A program made the position numbers and the translations under genes. A model generated the notes under the pieces. The model saw only the letters and a program-made list of their open reading frames with translations. It searched no databases and had not been told where the DNA came from. A DNA stretch of 64,000 bases, taken from contig QEYB01000841.1 of assembly GCA_017562135.1 (NCBI GenBank), forward strand, positions 310,001 through 374,000. Reading direction: 5' to 3'. Source of the DNA: Dipylidium caninum. Lineage: Eukaryota; Platyhelminthes; Cestoda; Cyclophyllidea; Dipylidiidae. Position 1 is the stretch's first letter, and the number at the start of each line of letters is the position of its first letter. This document shows, piece after piece, positions 35,841-47,800 of the stretch.

Positions 35841-36534
35841 ATGGCGACAAACTTCGAAGCACCTACGACGACTGATAGCGCTGCAGCGCCAACCCCCCAG
35901 GCAAAACAGACGGTTACATACATATGCGGAGGTATTAAGTGTTAAGACACCTGGTTACTGCACCCGACACACTTGTATTTATAGCAGGAGATAGTAGCAA
36001 CTTTGCTCATGCATCAGCAAGCGATTTCCTTTTAACCGATTCGATTCATAAAGCCCTTAACATACTGCTCAATAACGCTGCGTCTAAACTTGTTTCATCG
36101 AGAAAAAGTGTTTGTTTCCTCTGTCGTGCATCAACCTCCTTATTTCATTGCTTTTAATATTTAAATAAGTGCGAATTGCCTGAGAGTAAGTACTCCAAGT
36201 AAAATTTGGGTCCTATTATCAGTGCGCCTCTTTTTTCTAAGAAATGCTCCCTCTTATTTTAGAATGCAGGGCTGAAAATCAGATTAAACCTCGCGAGCTG
36301 GTGCGGTGCCTTGAATGTGGTCATCGCGTCCTCTACAAGAAAAGATCTAAAAGAAGTGAGCATATTACTATACTAAAGCCCGTCTCCATATTTGGCATAA
36401 GGCGGTTACGCTCATTATCTCTTTTCCCACCTCTATCGTGATACCATCCGTTTATTAAAGTCTAGCGGTTGTTGTAGAAAATTCATCGGCACCTTTCCTT
36501 GTTATTTTTAGTGAGCATCTTTGAGGCGCGATGA
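35841..36534 (+). CDS. POLR2K: DNA-directed RNA polymerase subunit RPABC4/RPB12 (POLR2K)
   Basis: Exons 35841-35931, 36263-36355 and 36512-36534, with GT-AG borders and matching phases, give 68 residues (human POLR2K has 58). This small subunit is shared by RNA polymerases I, II and III, binds one zinc ion and helps hold the RPB3/RPB11-type assembly platform. Evidence: YICGEC (Cys29, Cys32), then IKPRELVRCLECGHRVLYKK (Cys46, Cys49), which is the CX2C-X13-CX2C zinc ribbon, then basic KRSKR and the C-terminal FEAR (compare human FDAR), almost the invariant family ending. The N-terminal 25 residues (Thr/Ala/Pro-rich) are variable in the family. The last coding exon is only 23 nt. A likely poly(A) signal AATAAA lies at 36569-36574. 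Confidence 0.93.
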
Positions 36535-36568
36535 GGGATGCACATTCTTGCGTCTCACATTATGTAAA

Positions 36569-36574
36569 AATAAA
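36569..36574 (+). terminator. Poly(A) signal AATAAA of POLR2K
   Basis: AATAAA 35 bases after the POLR2K stop. Transcripts would end just before the convergent minus-strand exon that finishes at 36646. Confidence 0.55.
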
Positions 36575-36645
36575 TTTCTTCGAGTTTTCGCATGTTTTCT
36601 GCGGAGAATTACGCTCCCAGGGTTGGTGAGACTTGTTACATTAGG

Positions 36646-36900
36646 TTATTTGTACTTTTTGAATCCGTCGATAAACCCAGCATACGCCTTCCCCAATTCG
36701 CGGCAAAATTCCCGGTAAACTTCGGCAAGATATCGTGGGTCAAATAGCCCGCGATCACCAGCCTTTTCTTCATCGTTCCCTTGATTGCTGTCGCCCTGTT
36801 GCTTGTTTGTCTCTTTAACCGATGGCGTTATCGCGAGTCTTGTTTTGCCGTCATTTTTTCCCCATTTCTTGTTACGTAGATTCCCATCACGCACTTGTGC
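36646..36900 (-). CDS. Probable last exon of an unidentified gene, convergent with POLR2K
   Basis: On the minus strand an acceptor (ccttttacacag) precedes an 85-codon phase-0 frame that ends in a stop at 36646. The peptide starts AQVRDGNLRNKKWGKND, has a polar Gln/Asn/Asp middle, and ends with an amphipathic, aromatic-rich helix (YLAEVYREFCRELGKAYAGF) and a basic tail FKKYK. That bias looks like real protein rather than noise. I do not recognise the family, and I found no upstream exon between 36901 and 38800, so the rest of the gene is unseen. An inverted AATAAA at 36451-36456, inside POLR2K intron 2, could end it. Confidence 0.35.
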   Translation of the reverse strand, partial: AQVRDGNLRNKKWGKNDGKTRLAITPSVKETNKQQGDSNQGNDEEKAGDRGLFDPRYLAEVYREFCRELGKAYAGFIDGFKKYK

Positions 36901-38404
36901 CTGTGTAAAAGGCTAAAAAGGAAGGCATTTATTAATACTGGTGCCATATTCCAATAAAATGCAAAATTAGTCTTCTTGGAGTTACTTGATTCGCGTGATA
37001 ATGGGTGGAAAGAAGCAAGCCTGTTGGATTGCCAAAAGCGTCAATCGGCTATTGCGTGCAGTTATTCCAGACAGTGTTGATTACGAGATTAGGGGATGGG
37101 TGAGGGATTCAGTTAATTACCAAGTTGGGTTTTTTCCCGTGATGGGTAGAGGAAGGACGCCGGTGGACACGGGGTAAAAGGTTAGACGGTTGGGTAGCTA
37201 TCAGTCATTATGGGACACCGACAGTCGCCCTTGATGACTAATTCCGCGGGGATGTGGGGCTATGTTGAGGTTCGAGGAAAGTGGGCCAACCTTAGTTGTT
37301 GTAACAACCCCTAAATTAGGCAGTCTGTCGACGGCAAATGGCGTTCCGATGGTGGTGATTTTTGGCTGCCGGCTATTGAAGACAGAAAAGTCACTAAGGA
37401 GGGTGGGGTCTTCGCCGATATTTTGGCGCACAGGCAGGCGGCTGAAGACCTTGTGTATAATCGGTACTCTGGCGCAGCAGTGACGATGATTTTGTGCCTA
37501 ACCCAACCAGGAGTCGAGAATACAGAACGCTGCATTTGCACCCTTCGTATGCGCTGTCTGGACGGGGATTTTCCGCCGCTAGGGTGGCAGGAAAGTTTTT
37601 ACATAGATGAATTTCGCTATTAAACCTTGAAAGGTTCATCGTTCACGACAAAGGCGGTTACGCCTTCACCCCGAGTGCCATTCGAAGTCATGAGTCACGG
37701 CACTCCACACGGCGGATGTGAACCAGAAGAGAAAGTGATAACTGCGGAGACAGCAAAACTTTAGTGATCGGCTAGCCTTTTAAAGAAATATCTTAGGCAA
37801 CAAGTAACCACGAGCAACAACAAACTCGAGTGGTAGGCATAGACAATCGGTATCCCAGAATTGGCGTATGGACGTGCGAGGAGATGCAGTGCCAAGCAGT
37901 GGCTAGCTTTAGTAAAACCTAGTCAAGGGGGTAGAGGTCTAGACAGACTACTGGGACTCGAGGATTCCGGAAAGCAACTTACTCGCAACCCAAAGCGTAA
38001 GAGTTGCCCTGATCCGAAAAACCGTTCAAGCATCACGCCGTCACGCTAAAGCACACAAACAAGGCGCACGTTCAGGGCATGATCAAATGCTTCAGGCCTC
38101 GTCAATGAGTTAGTACGAGGGCAAGCCACAACTGCCACCGATGCCATTGACCAACCGAAACCTAATGCAAAACCTCCCAAAATTACCCAAATTGAAAAGT
38201 TACTTTCGAAACCTAAGCTACCTCAACTCAGAAAGAACCACTAACGCATGGGGAAGCCACAGTTCCGCGCCATCTTCATCTCATTATTTATACTTCAATC
38301 AATTGGGACGCAGATAGGAAAAATGCACGATTCAGTTAGGATATTATTAAGTCCCTAAAGGATATCTAATGAATGATTCAAAAGAGAACTAGTATAAAAT
38401 GAAT
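36901..38404. other. No gene recognised between the minus-strand exon and RANBP9 3' end
   Basis: Several frames of 60-80 codons occur on both strands, none with recognisable motifs or convincing splice borders. If the exon at 36646-36900 is real, its upstream exon(s) should lie here or further right. Confidence 0.45.
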
Positions 38405-38410
38405 TTTATT
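38405..38410 (-). terminator. Poly(A) signal (AATAAA, minus strand) of the RANBP9-like gene
   Basis: TTTATT on the plus strand is AATAAA on the minus strand, about 400 nt past the RANBP9-like stop. The intervening 3' UTR includes an 11-base C run (plus-strand G run 38659-38669). Confidence 0.5.
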
Positions 38411-38808
38411 GCAACAATGTTCTAGATTCTACAGCTCAAAACTCCATCTTGGTGTGTAAGCGGACTTAGCAAATGCGGAGGCCCCCTCCTCAATCGCAAG
38501 CAAACACAGCAGCACCAACGAAGTAGAACCACCGGTAGTAAATTTTCCAGTATATACGCATATAGCACAAGTGGTAAGAAGTAGCGTAGGGAAGAGGTCA
38601 AGGAGCGAGAGACAGAACGATGTCTTTGTGCGACCAAAGTAGTTTGGGCAGCCGGGGCGGGGGGGGGGGTGGAGGGAGGGAGCGAAGGAAGTAGGAGAAA
38701 AGGAGCGACAATCAACGAGGGGCCGACGGGACGGTTTGCTAAATGTTGGAGGAAGGAGCAGGACAGAAAGAGTTCATTCGAGCTATAATACAGAAGTTGA
38801 GAAAGACT

Positions 38809-41800
38809 CTACTGATTATTGTTGTTGCTATTTCCATTGCCGGAGGAGGTATGGTGGGCAGAGGAGTGCCCACTTCGTCGAGATGACCTTGAAGACATAG
38901 TGCTACGGCTACCACCGCTGCTGCCGCGGCCAACGAAGAGGCGAGGGTATCGACGCGGCCGGATGCCAGGCAGATGGGGAACTTCGAGGTTGTAGGCGCT
39001 GAAAAACTCGGAACGACGACCGGAAGTGGCTACACCAGCAGATGCCCGTGATCGACTACCTTCGCCATTACTCCCACCGTCGTCTCTCACAACTGCTTGA
39101 TGGGAAGGAAATATGCGGTGGCAATCAGTCTTACAGACCCACAGCTACCGAAGTCGAAAAGGGGGCCACAGCTTTCCGCATAAAATCTCGCACCATGACT
39201 TCATGCCACAACAGAAGAGAGACCTAATATTGCTGCAATAATAGGAAATTCGGGTTACTCAGTAAAAAAGGGAAACGAATCATGAGTTCGGCAAGCGAAA
39301 TAGAAAACAGGGTGGAAACCAATTGTGAAAATTCTTATTTACTCAATATATACGGAATTGACACAGATCTTGGGCTACAAAAGCTTACCCGACTTGCCAT
39401 AGTCGGAAAAAGTGAGTACCTAGACTTTCGGTAAATCGAAAACTCCTCCTGCATCCTTCGGGCTTAGCACCACCATTTTATGACGCAGACACAAGTTTCG
39501 GATGAATGCAAAAAGCACGAAATAGGATAATCCAGGTTGTACTAGCTAATGACCCACCATTAGCACGTCTACGGCCTCTGCCTTCTGTAAATAGTATGCC
39601 AAAGGTTTCTTGCTGTCGAGCCAGTTCTTCTTCAACATCATCGACTTCCTCTTCTTCCTCCTCATCCTCTTCTTCCTCCTCTTCCTCACCATCATCATCG
39701 TCATCGTCCTCATCGTCTTCCGCCTCTTCGTCGTCATCGTCTTCTTCAGCATTCTGCTCCGCGTCCTCATCGAATCCATCTTCCTCCATCGTCGCAGTCA
39801 TCAACTCCACCTCAGCCTCCTCATCTAACGACTCAACCTCTTCCTGCTCATCTTCCAGTTCTTCGTGATGATGCAATTGCACTCCCTCCTCCATCGAAAT
39901 ATCCTCCACTTCGTCCTCATCTGTTGAAGCCAGGGTCTCCACAGGAGCGTAGCGCATACCAGAGCGTGGAGAAGGGTTACCGGAAAAAGGAGGGCGCCTC
40001 CTACGCCAATGCCTTCGAGAAGCGCCATTCGATGGAGGCGGAGAAAAGAGGTGCCGTTTCGGTGGACTCACACGGCCATTGGCGACGTGGTCGTTGTTCG
40101 CCATGGTGTTGTTATTGTTTTTATCACCATTATCGCCCGTTGGAGAGGCTTCTCCATCTTCTCCCGTGGGACACTCGTTAGAGTGGAATGTTTGCGGGGT
40201 CTGAGAAGGGAGGAGCGAGGAAGCGGAGTTCTGTAGACGAATCTCCGTGGCGTATTTGGATGGAGAGAGATGGTAGAGGAGGAAATGACCAAGAATTTGA
40301 GCCTCCTGAAAGTCGCGATTGGCAAAGCATTTTTGCAAAGTATAGAGAGCCTGTTCTATCGCCGGTTGAGGTGGAAGATGATGTGCCTCAGCTGGAAATC
40401 CGAAACGTTAGCAATATAGATGAAGTTTGCCGCAAACAAAACACACCTTCAGCTACCAAATCACGTTGACCATGGACAAATGACATAGGGAGGCTTATGA
40501 AAAAAGCGTACAGAAATTCTCGGAGGCCATAAGCAAAAAATACAGTATGAAATTGGGAGAAATGACGTCAGAGAATTACCTGTAGTTGTTACACACACTG
40601 CTAGCGGTTGGTTACATCAAAGGTAACAAAATGAAGATTCTAATATCTCCAACAATATACCTGTAGCATATACGAGTTTGTGTCAGCAAAACGATTTCAA
40701 CAGATACTATCAACTGTGGATAAGATTTAAGGTACCGAGGCAATATATAACTTGTAGACGAGGCGGGGGAGTTGATTCGACTAACCGGAGACGACAACGT
40801 GGTATTCAAGGTAAAATCAACGCTTACGTCAGACGGTGCAGTTCTTAATGAAAGAAGCCAACCAAAAGTGCACTTTGGTAATTGAGTGAAAATTACGACA
40901 AAAACGTCTATACCGGCACGTCATAATGAGGCTACCTTCCAAATTTAACAACAGAGTTAGGGATACGTAAGTGTAAACCACTCCTCCCTTGGGTCAACTT
41001 CCCGGATTCCCGGCTGATTTTAATGTACCGACAAACCTGTGTTTGGCACGGGGACAAAGAGAATCACACTTGTTGCAAAAGCTTGCTGCAAACTGGGGAA
41101 CAAGGAGTGTGTGAGCGGATGATGTGTGTTTGAGGGTTATATTGATAATAGCGATGCCTGAATTACAATTTACTCCCCCAAAATGCAGAGCGCATTGAGT
41201 ATGCGAGTCAAATGTAGAGCAGAAAAGCAAAAAAGAACAAAATGAAACAGAATAGAGGGGATGGAGGAAAACTTACTGAGAATTGCACTATTAATAAGGC
41301 TAGCAATATCATCACGCCAAGAGGGGTCAAGAAGGCACCTCAGAGGGCATTCAGGAGAAGAAGGCGAGGGATAAGCCATCAAACTCACGGATTGCTGAGC
41401 AGGAGAGAAATACAAAGGGGAACATTGAAGTCGCTTTCAGGGCACTAGGCGAAAATGAAACTGAAAAGTGGCCTACCTGTAACAGACGCTCCGTTTCTCG
41501 TGAAAGTGAACCGCACTTGTCTTTTACCTGCTTTGCCAAGTCGACGAGAGAGCGGCTGAATTGAATTTGGCGCAGAAGACGACCACTCTCGTCGGCACAG
41601 GCCTCAAGAGATGAGGAGCTCTGGGAAATGGAGGCTGCCAAGGGGGCGAGTGTAAAGGCGGATCTCATTACAGGATCACCTAAAGAAAGCAATACACGAT
41701 GACGGCAATTACATTCCGCTTGGCCACCTAATGACATTCAGATTTCCGGGATCATGGCAGAAGACCTATTCGACTTTAATATTATTCGTACTGTATCAAT

Positions 41801-44800
41801 TGCGCATGTCCACTGGCTTGCCGTAGCACCACCCACTGCATCTGTCAGGCTTAGATTAGGCCATGAGAGACGTCATCACCATTAATCAAGATCAGGTGGG
41901 CAGTGCGTTAGTACATATGACAGACGATTAATACACGAACTGTCAGAATCTAAACCGTTGGTGTTTATGAAAGCCTCCAACCGCGGTATCACGGCTTTAT
42001 CGGGATCATTTTGACCCTCGTACAAAAGTTCGCCATGCTTGTGGGTGGGAAATATTAATCACAGAGGAAAGTTCAGGTATGGCGACTGTTCAGAAACGGA
42101 TCGAGCACAACCAGTCCCAAGCAGTAACTTGTACGCAATCTCGACTAACCAGCGAGATAGTCAAACTTCACTCAGACCATCCTCCGCGTATGGGAAAGAA
42201 GAATGTTACCTGATTTTTGACCCTACACGAGTACTTTTGAGTATGTGCATCGCCTCGTCAAAAATTTACACAGTAAATGGAGAGAAGGAGAAACCGCACA
42301 AAAAAGCAATTCCTACGATTTTATTTCAGTTCTTAAAAATCAGCCCAGCTCAGAATTTGACAAGACTTAAAAAAACCAAAAAAGTTGGCAAAAATACATA
42401 TATCTGTTGTAAAAGGTATATTTACGGAAAGCAACTAATACTATAAATTGACTCCGATGAGCTGCCTTTACTCCTATCATCATTACATTAAGTCAAATTA
42501 CTCTATAGCTTAGTGTAGCACCACCAAAGGCGTTAGTATGGAAAATGCAAGACTATCCACAAAATGCAAAGATTGTAGAGCACCAAGAAGCTCCAATCAG
42601 GCCTCCTCTACTCATGTTGCATAGAGCTAAATTCACTCACTGATCACACTCTCTGTTTCCATGGGAACTGGTTCCGTGGACTCTTGATGCTGTTGATCAT
42701 GTTTGGGGTTTGCAGCAAGACCAAAACCGTCGTCGTCGTCGTCATCACCGCCATCATCATTATAATTGCGATTGTTGCCTTCGTCGCCGTCGTAATCACA
42801 GGACATTTGCCGTCCTTCGGCGCTATTAAGGTTGGTGTTGGTAGCAGCCAGTACAGAGACGGAGGCAGCACTGGAGGGCGCTGCACATGGTCGTTGGTAT
42901 TCAGAGTGGAATTGGGAATGAGGGATATGGGCGTCGCTGACTTCCAATGCGAGACTGCTGACTATGTCCATGGCGTCGCAGGAGGTGGCTGCCGAGGAGC
43001 CGAGTGCCGGGAAAAGTGCCTGGAAAGAAAAGAGAAATTAAAGGATGGTCAGTAGCCTATCATCAGACACTTGAGGCCGTAAAACAAGCGATTTCTGTCG
43101 TCTAACAGTAACACTTAAATGACAGACACCACTGTCAAGAAAAAATAGTTACTTGCCTATCAACCCGACCAATTACATTTGCATATTCTTCGCCGTATTA
43201 AAGCCGCCGATAGAAATGCGTGAAAGAGTCACACATTCCGTGAGGCGGCAGTGATCATCAATTCCTTTAGGATGCTTTTCAAGTGAGTACTTCGTTAAAT
43301 CCCTCCCAAAGCCTCACAAACCTTCAGATAACAACGTTAAAAGTTCATTTTTAAAAGGTAAATTAATAATCACATCCCTTCTAAAGAAAAGGAGCTCATT
43401 AAGAGTTTAAGAAATGCCAAAGAAATATGTGGAACGATGAAATAGTGGCTCCTATACCGTCTTAAAGTTCAACTCTCTTCAAGACAAAATTTTGTGATGA
43501 ATTTTCATGCTATGAAGCTATAACAAGATAAAACGCTTTCTCTGAAGTGGCGATGTATCCTTCGTACTTCGATTCGGGTCCAGAAAATGTCATCGGTAAT
43601 TTGTCTTCTCCATTAAGCACGGAGCGAAGTCCTTGTGGAACGCATGTCAGTCATTCACTCAAGGATCCATAACGGTGCGCCTTGACAAAAGAAAGTATCG
43701 CCACCAAATTGATGGTCAATTATTCATTCGCCTAATTTCTATATTTTTCAAGTGTTATGGACGTAAACGAACTGTCACACTACTTACGTTTAACATGGCT
43801 GCAAATTCATGACATGAAATTAATTCCCATTTCTATAGCTAAAAAAACCTTCCATGATTTTGGAAGGATAATTACGGCGAGTTGTTACAAATAAAATGAA
43901 AGAGGTGGTGTATGGCACCACAAATAAATAGTACCGGCACGTTGTCACATCTACTTTTAACAGAGCGCATAAATAATCGCGTTTCGCAAGTACCTACAAG
44001 TCAGAACAAACCAGAGCGAGGGGCAGACCCCAACACCGCAAAAAAATCCCATTGGTTATTGAAAAAATTAAAGATGAACAAAGGGTACTCAAAGTGAAGA
44101 CGAAATTTTAAAGTTGCATGAAGATACTCCCGTGAGTTCCTGCATTAACCCATCTTCGTTTGCACTGCGCAAACCTGGGCCGTAATGGGAGATCACCACT
44201 TCCCTGCCATCTAAGTTGCCCTGCCTTACAGCCTAGGATAGTGGAAATAAACAAAGGTCGAAATAGGAAGGGGACGAAGGGAAATAAATCAAGCCGCTAC
44301 TCGTTTTGATGATTTGTGCGACTTACACCGTCTTACAAGCAGTAATATCAGGTTATACATACGAGTAAGATGGAACATCGAAAGAGGGAATTTGTGACTT
44401 CAGTAGCTCAGCCTGAAGCATTTCATGAGGTCAAAGTTGCGTTCCTATAAGGCGTCCCAGGAATAATAAAAATGTGCTGAGGAATACCTGGTTATTCATA
44501 TTATCCAAGCTGTCGGCGTGAAGGAACTTGCTCGCGGATTGATCGTCAACGCATGTGGCCAGAGCGGGCACTGATTCACTGGTGCAAAAGCAAGACGAAA
44601 CGTTCGTAGTGCAGGGACGTTTACGACTGCCCCCAACGGCATGCTGCAATTTGGAGTCGCTGGAAGACAGGGGCTGACCAGAACGCTGTTCCGAATGGCG
44701 ATACATCTGAAAAAAAGGGGGGAAGTGGAAAAGCAGATTTCCCAGGGAACATTTCATGTCAACAAGCTGTGAATAGTCGATTTCTGAAATAAGATGGGCT

Positions 44801-47800
44801 AGAGGGAAGGCGAGACCTCTGATCCTCTGTGATTACGATCTAAAGGCATACTGTCATGACGAAATTCATATTCGATGCAGACTAGTACGTGCCTGTCCCA
44901 TTAGGCACTCTTTGTAGTTGATGATCATATCCCTCCTGTACCAATTCGCAAAAGAAACTTGTCATGGTCGGACGCGTATATAATAGGAGAGCAGTGCGTT
45001 TTGCTTCTAAGAGAAGGCGTGGAAGTCAAACTCGTGGAGTCAGCACAGAAGTAACCCGAACAAGCACAATGAAGACAATACAAAGTTCACGCAAATACTT
45101 TAATTGCATGAAGTGGAGAATTGATAAGAGGACTCGACAAACTCCGAGAAGCTTAAGACAAACACGCCCATCTCAGCAACCACAATGAGAATAATTATAA
45201 GTAAACAGCGGCAGAGATAGTTTATGACCTCAAATACTGTCAACACTAATTAATGATGGAAACCTGACACGTCCCTAAGGGGAAAATGAAAATAGAACCG
45301 GCTAAACAAAAGAGACGAACAGAACGAGGAATTAGTAACCAAAATCACCATTTGAAGTAAGAACAGTGTCGGTTGTAGAGGGAAAACTCATCTAAAATGT
45401 GGCGATGCCATGCAGAGAGAACTTGAAAGTCGAGGTTATTAGAGGCTTTCAGATTCACTGATTAGCCTCCGTACCATGACAAGTCACCTGACAACCCTTC
45501 CAAGCCGCCTCCCGATTTTATAAAAAGTCGCTCACCACGAGTTTCGCGTCTACGGGCCGTGTTCCCTCTCCGTTTATCAAAAGACCACTAGCACAGTTTA
45601 CTGAGATAAACAGGTTGGGGGTTCAAAGAGAGACCTTAGAGGTAGCATACTACCAACTTGAAGGAAAATCATGTGACTAGTTTTGACATAGGATACGTTG
45701 AAGAACATTGCCTATATACTGTCCCTCGAGGACCTTGTAAGGAACGAGTTAAGTGACTACAACAGCCCCAAGTAAAAAGAGAGCAATGAAGAAAAATAAT
45801 TCTTTAGGCGCCCAATTCCACCAACATTAGTATCGCCACCCTCCACCCCCAGCCTCAAACTAGGCATAGAGTTTGGGTGCTGCAAGGCATGTCTGCTCCT
45901 TGGAACTGACCATTTCCACGAGTTGACGGCAGCGTAGCTGCAAAATGAGCTCAGGATAGCGCTCCACAATATTCGGATATAGGGTATTGAGGGTGTTGGC
46001 AACTCGGCCATACTGGCACCGATGGCAGAAATTCCTCAGACTGCGACGATGCAGCATACTGGCGAAGCCAGGAAGGGAAGTTTGTTCATCTTCGTGCTCC
46101 GTCAGCCCTCCCTCGCATTCTGCTCCTTCTTCTGCCTCCTCATTTCGGGTCTTCTTCGCCGACGAGCTCGATTCTCCAAAATTTGTCCAGCGAGAGAAGG
46201 CCCGTGCCGAGTCGATGTAACCATGATGTACAAGGTAGCCAGCGACCAGGCTAGGATAGTGATAAAATAACAATTGATCAGTTAGACAGCTTAACTCAAC
46301 TGGCATATATTCGAAATTTGACCTATTATAAGACCAACCAGACACTAAATGTAACAGAATAAATTGAAATTACTGTTAAGACCTCACAAAAGTACATGAA
46401 TTCGCCTCACGGGATTCTGAATGCTGTTTACAAAAAACGCATGTCACTAGTTTGGATGTTGTGATAATGAGCACATTGTACTTTACAGAAAATCTATATT
46501 GAGTGCGATCGGAAATGTCGAAACATTATATCCTTAAAAAAGGAGGTTAAGTGTCAGTCCGCACCGTCCCGGATGAATGACACCTGGACAACAATCAATC
46601 TTACTGAACAAGACAAGGCTACAGACGTCGAAACTGGCAGATTCAGTAGGCTATTGGAGACAGTTCCTCTTCAGGCATTTTGTAAACAGAAAATAATTGG
46701 TGGAATCTTATCTCCAAATCAATTTTTCGGCAAAATGAGTTTGTCGAGAAAAATAAAGTAAGACGAAATGAAGCCAATTCCCACTTATTTACTCTGCATA
46801 CGAATCCTGGGGTAAATAGGTAAGCGAGAGCTATTACAAATTACGCAATATCGGAGAGGGAAACCAAGGAAGCGAGTCTAGTTTGCGGGGAAAGAAGCGA
46901 CGGCAGATAAATGGTTAGCCAAATTGGAGGAGGGGAGCGTAAACTAATCTAAAAGGACATTCACTCTGCCAACTAAAAGTGCGACCGTAATAACCTAGCA
47001 CTTCCATTTCCACCACAACGACCATGAAGGATGCGGTATCTTATCCCGACGAGCCCACAAAAATGAGGAATAGGTCTAAAGCGTTTTCCCCTCCGAAACA
47101 CACGGAATTAATTCAGTTGGGGGAGGTACGCAAATAGCAAGATGATATGATGTTGCGATCTAGGGCATTGCACGCAAATATGCACACTTAACAATATACT
47201 AACAAGTAGACTAAAACCGGTGCTGGCAATATTTTTTTTCTATCTAAAGCGCACCTATTCGACCAGCCGGGTTGATATACACGCCTCTGGATAAATACCC
47301 CAAATAAAGTAAATGTAACACACTGAACCAGCTGACTTGTATTGGAAACCGGCGGCATTTGATAAACATCTGTCCCGAAAATAACAATCGTCACTACTGT
47401 TGTCGCCAATTTGAAACAATAAAGATAAAACACGTGAAAATACAAAAAGGGTTTGGCTCAAAGGATCATAAATTTAAAGCAATAATTCACTTTAATTGTT
47501 ATGTGGTCATAGAGACAACGGGTAGACAAATCAAGTGAAGATGGTGGGAAAGTCAAGATGCCGAGAATATCGGCATCTAAAAGCGTGAGAGGAATTCAGA
47601 AGAAGTATTAAAATTACAGCCTTTCGAAGACAAGTAAGAAACACACTTAATAAACTAAGGAGCGATTGAAGAATAGCATCTTACACATGTAACTTCAAGA
47701 TCTTTCTGAGGATGGAACATTCTTTTCAATCTCTTGATACCAGAATATAATAGCAAGATTAAAACGGTTCCCGTGAAGCACCAGACTTAACGCGAGTTCA

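Noticed and set aside
39506..39868. Plus-strand poly-serine frame of 120 codons
   Set aside because: Antisense of the Asp/Glu tract of the RanBP9-like gene; the serine run is only the complement of GAA/GAT repeats.
42039..42446. 135-codon plus-strand frame in RANBP9-like intron 8
   Set aside because: No family resemblance, late part A-rich, and lies inside an intron of the opposite-strand gene.
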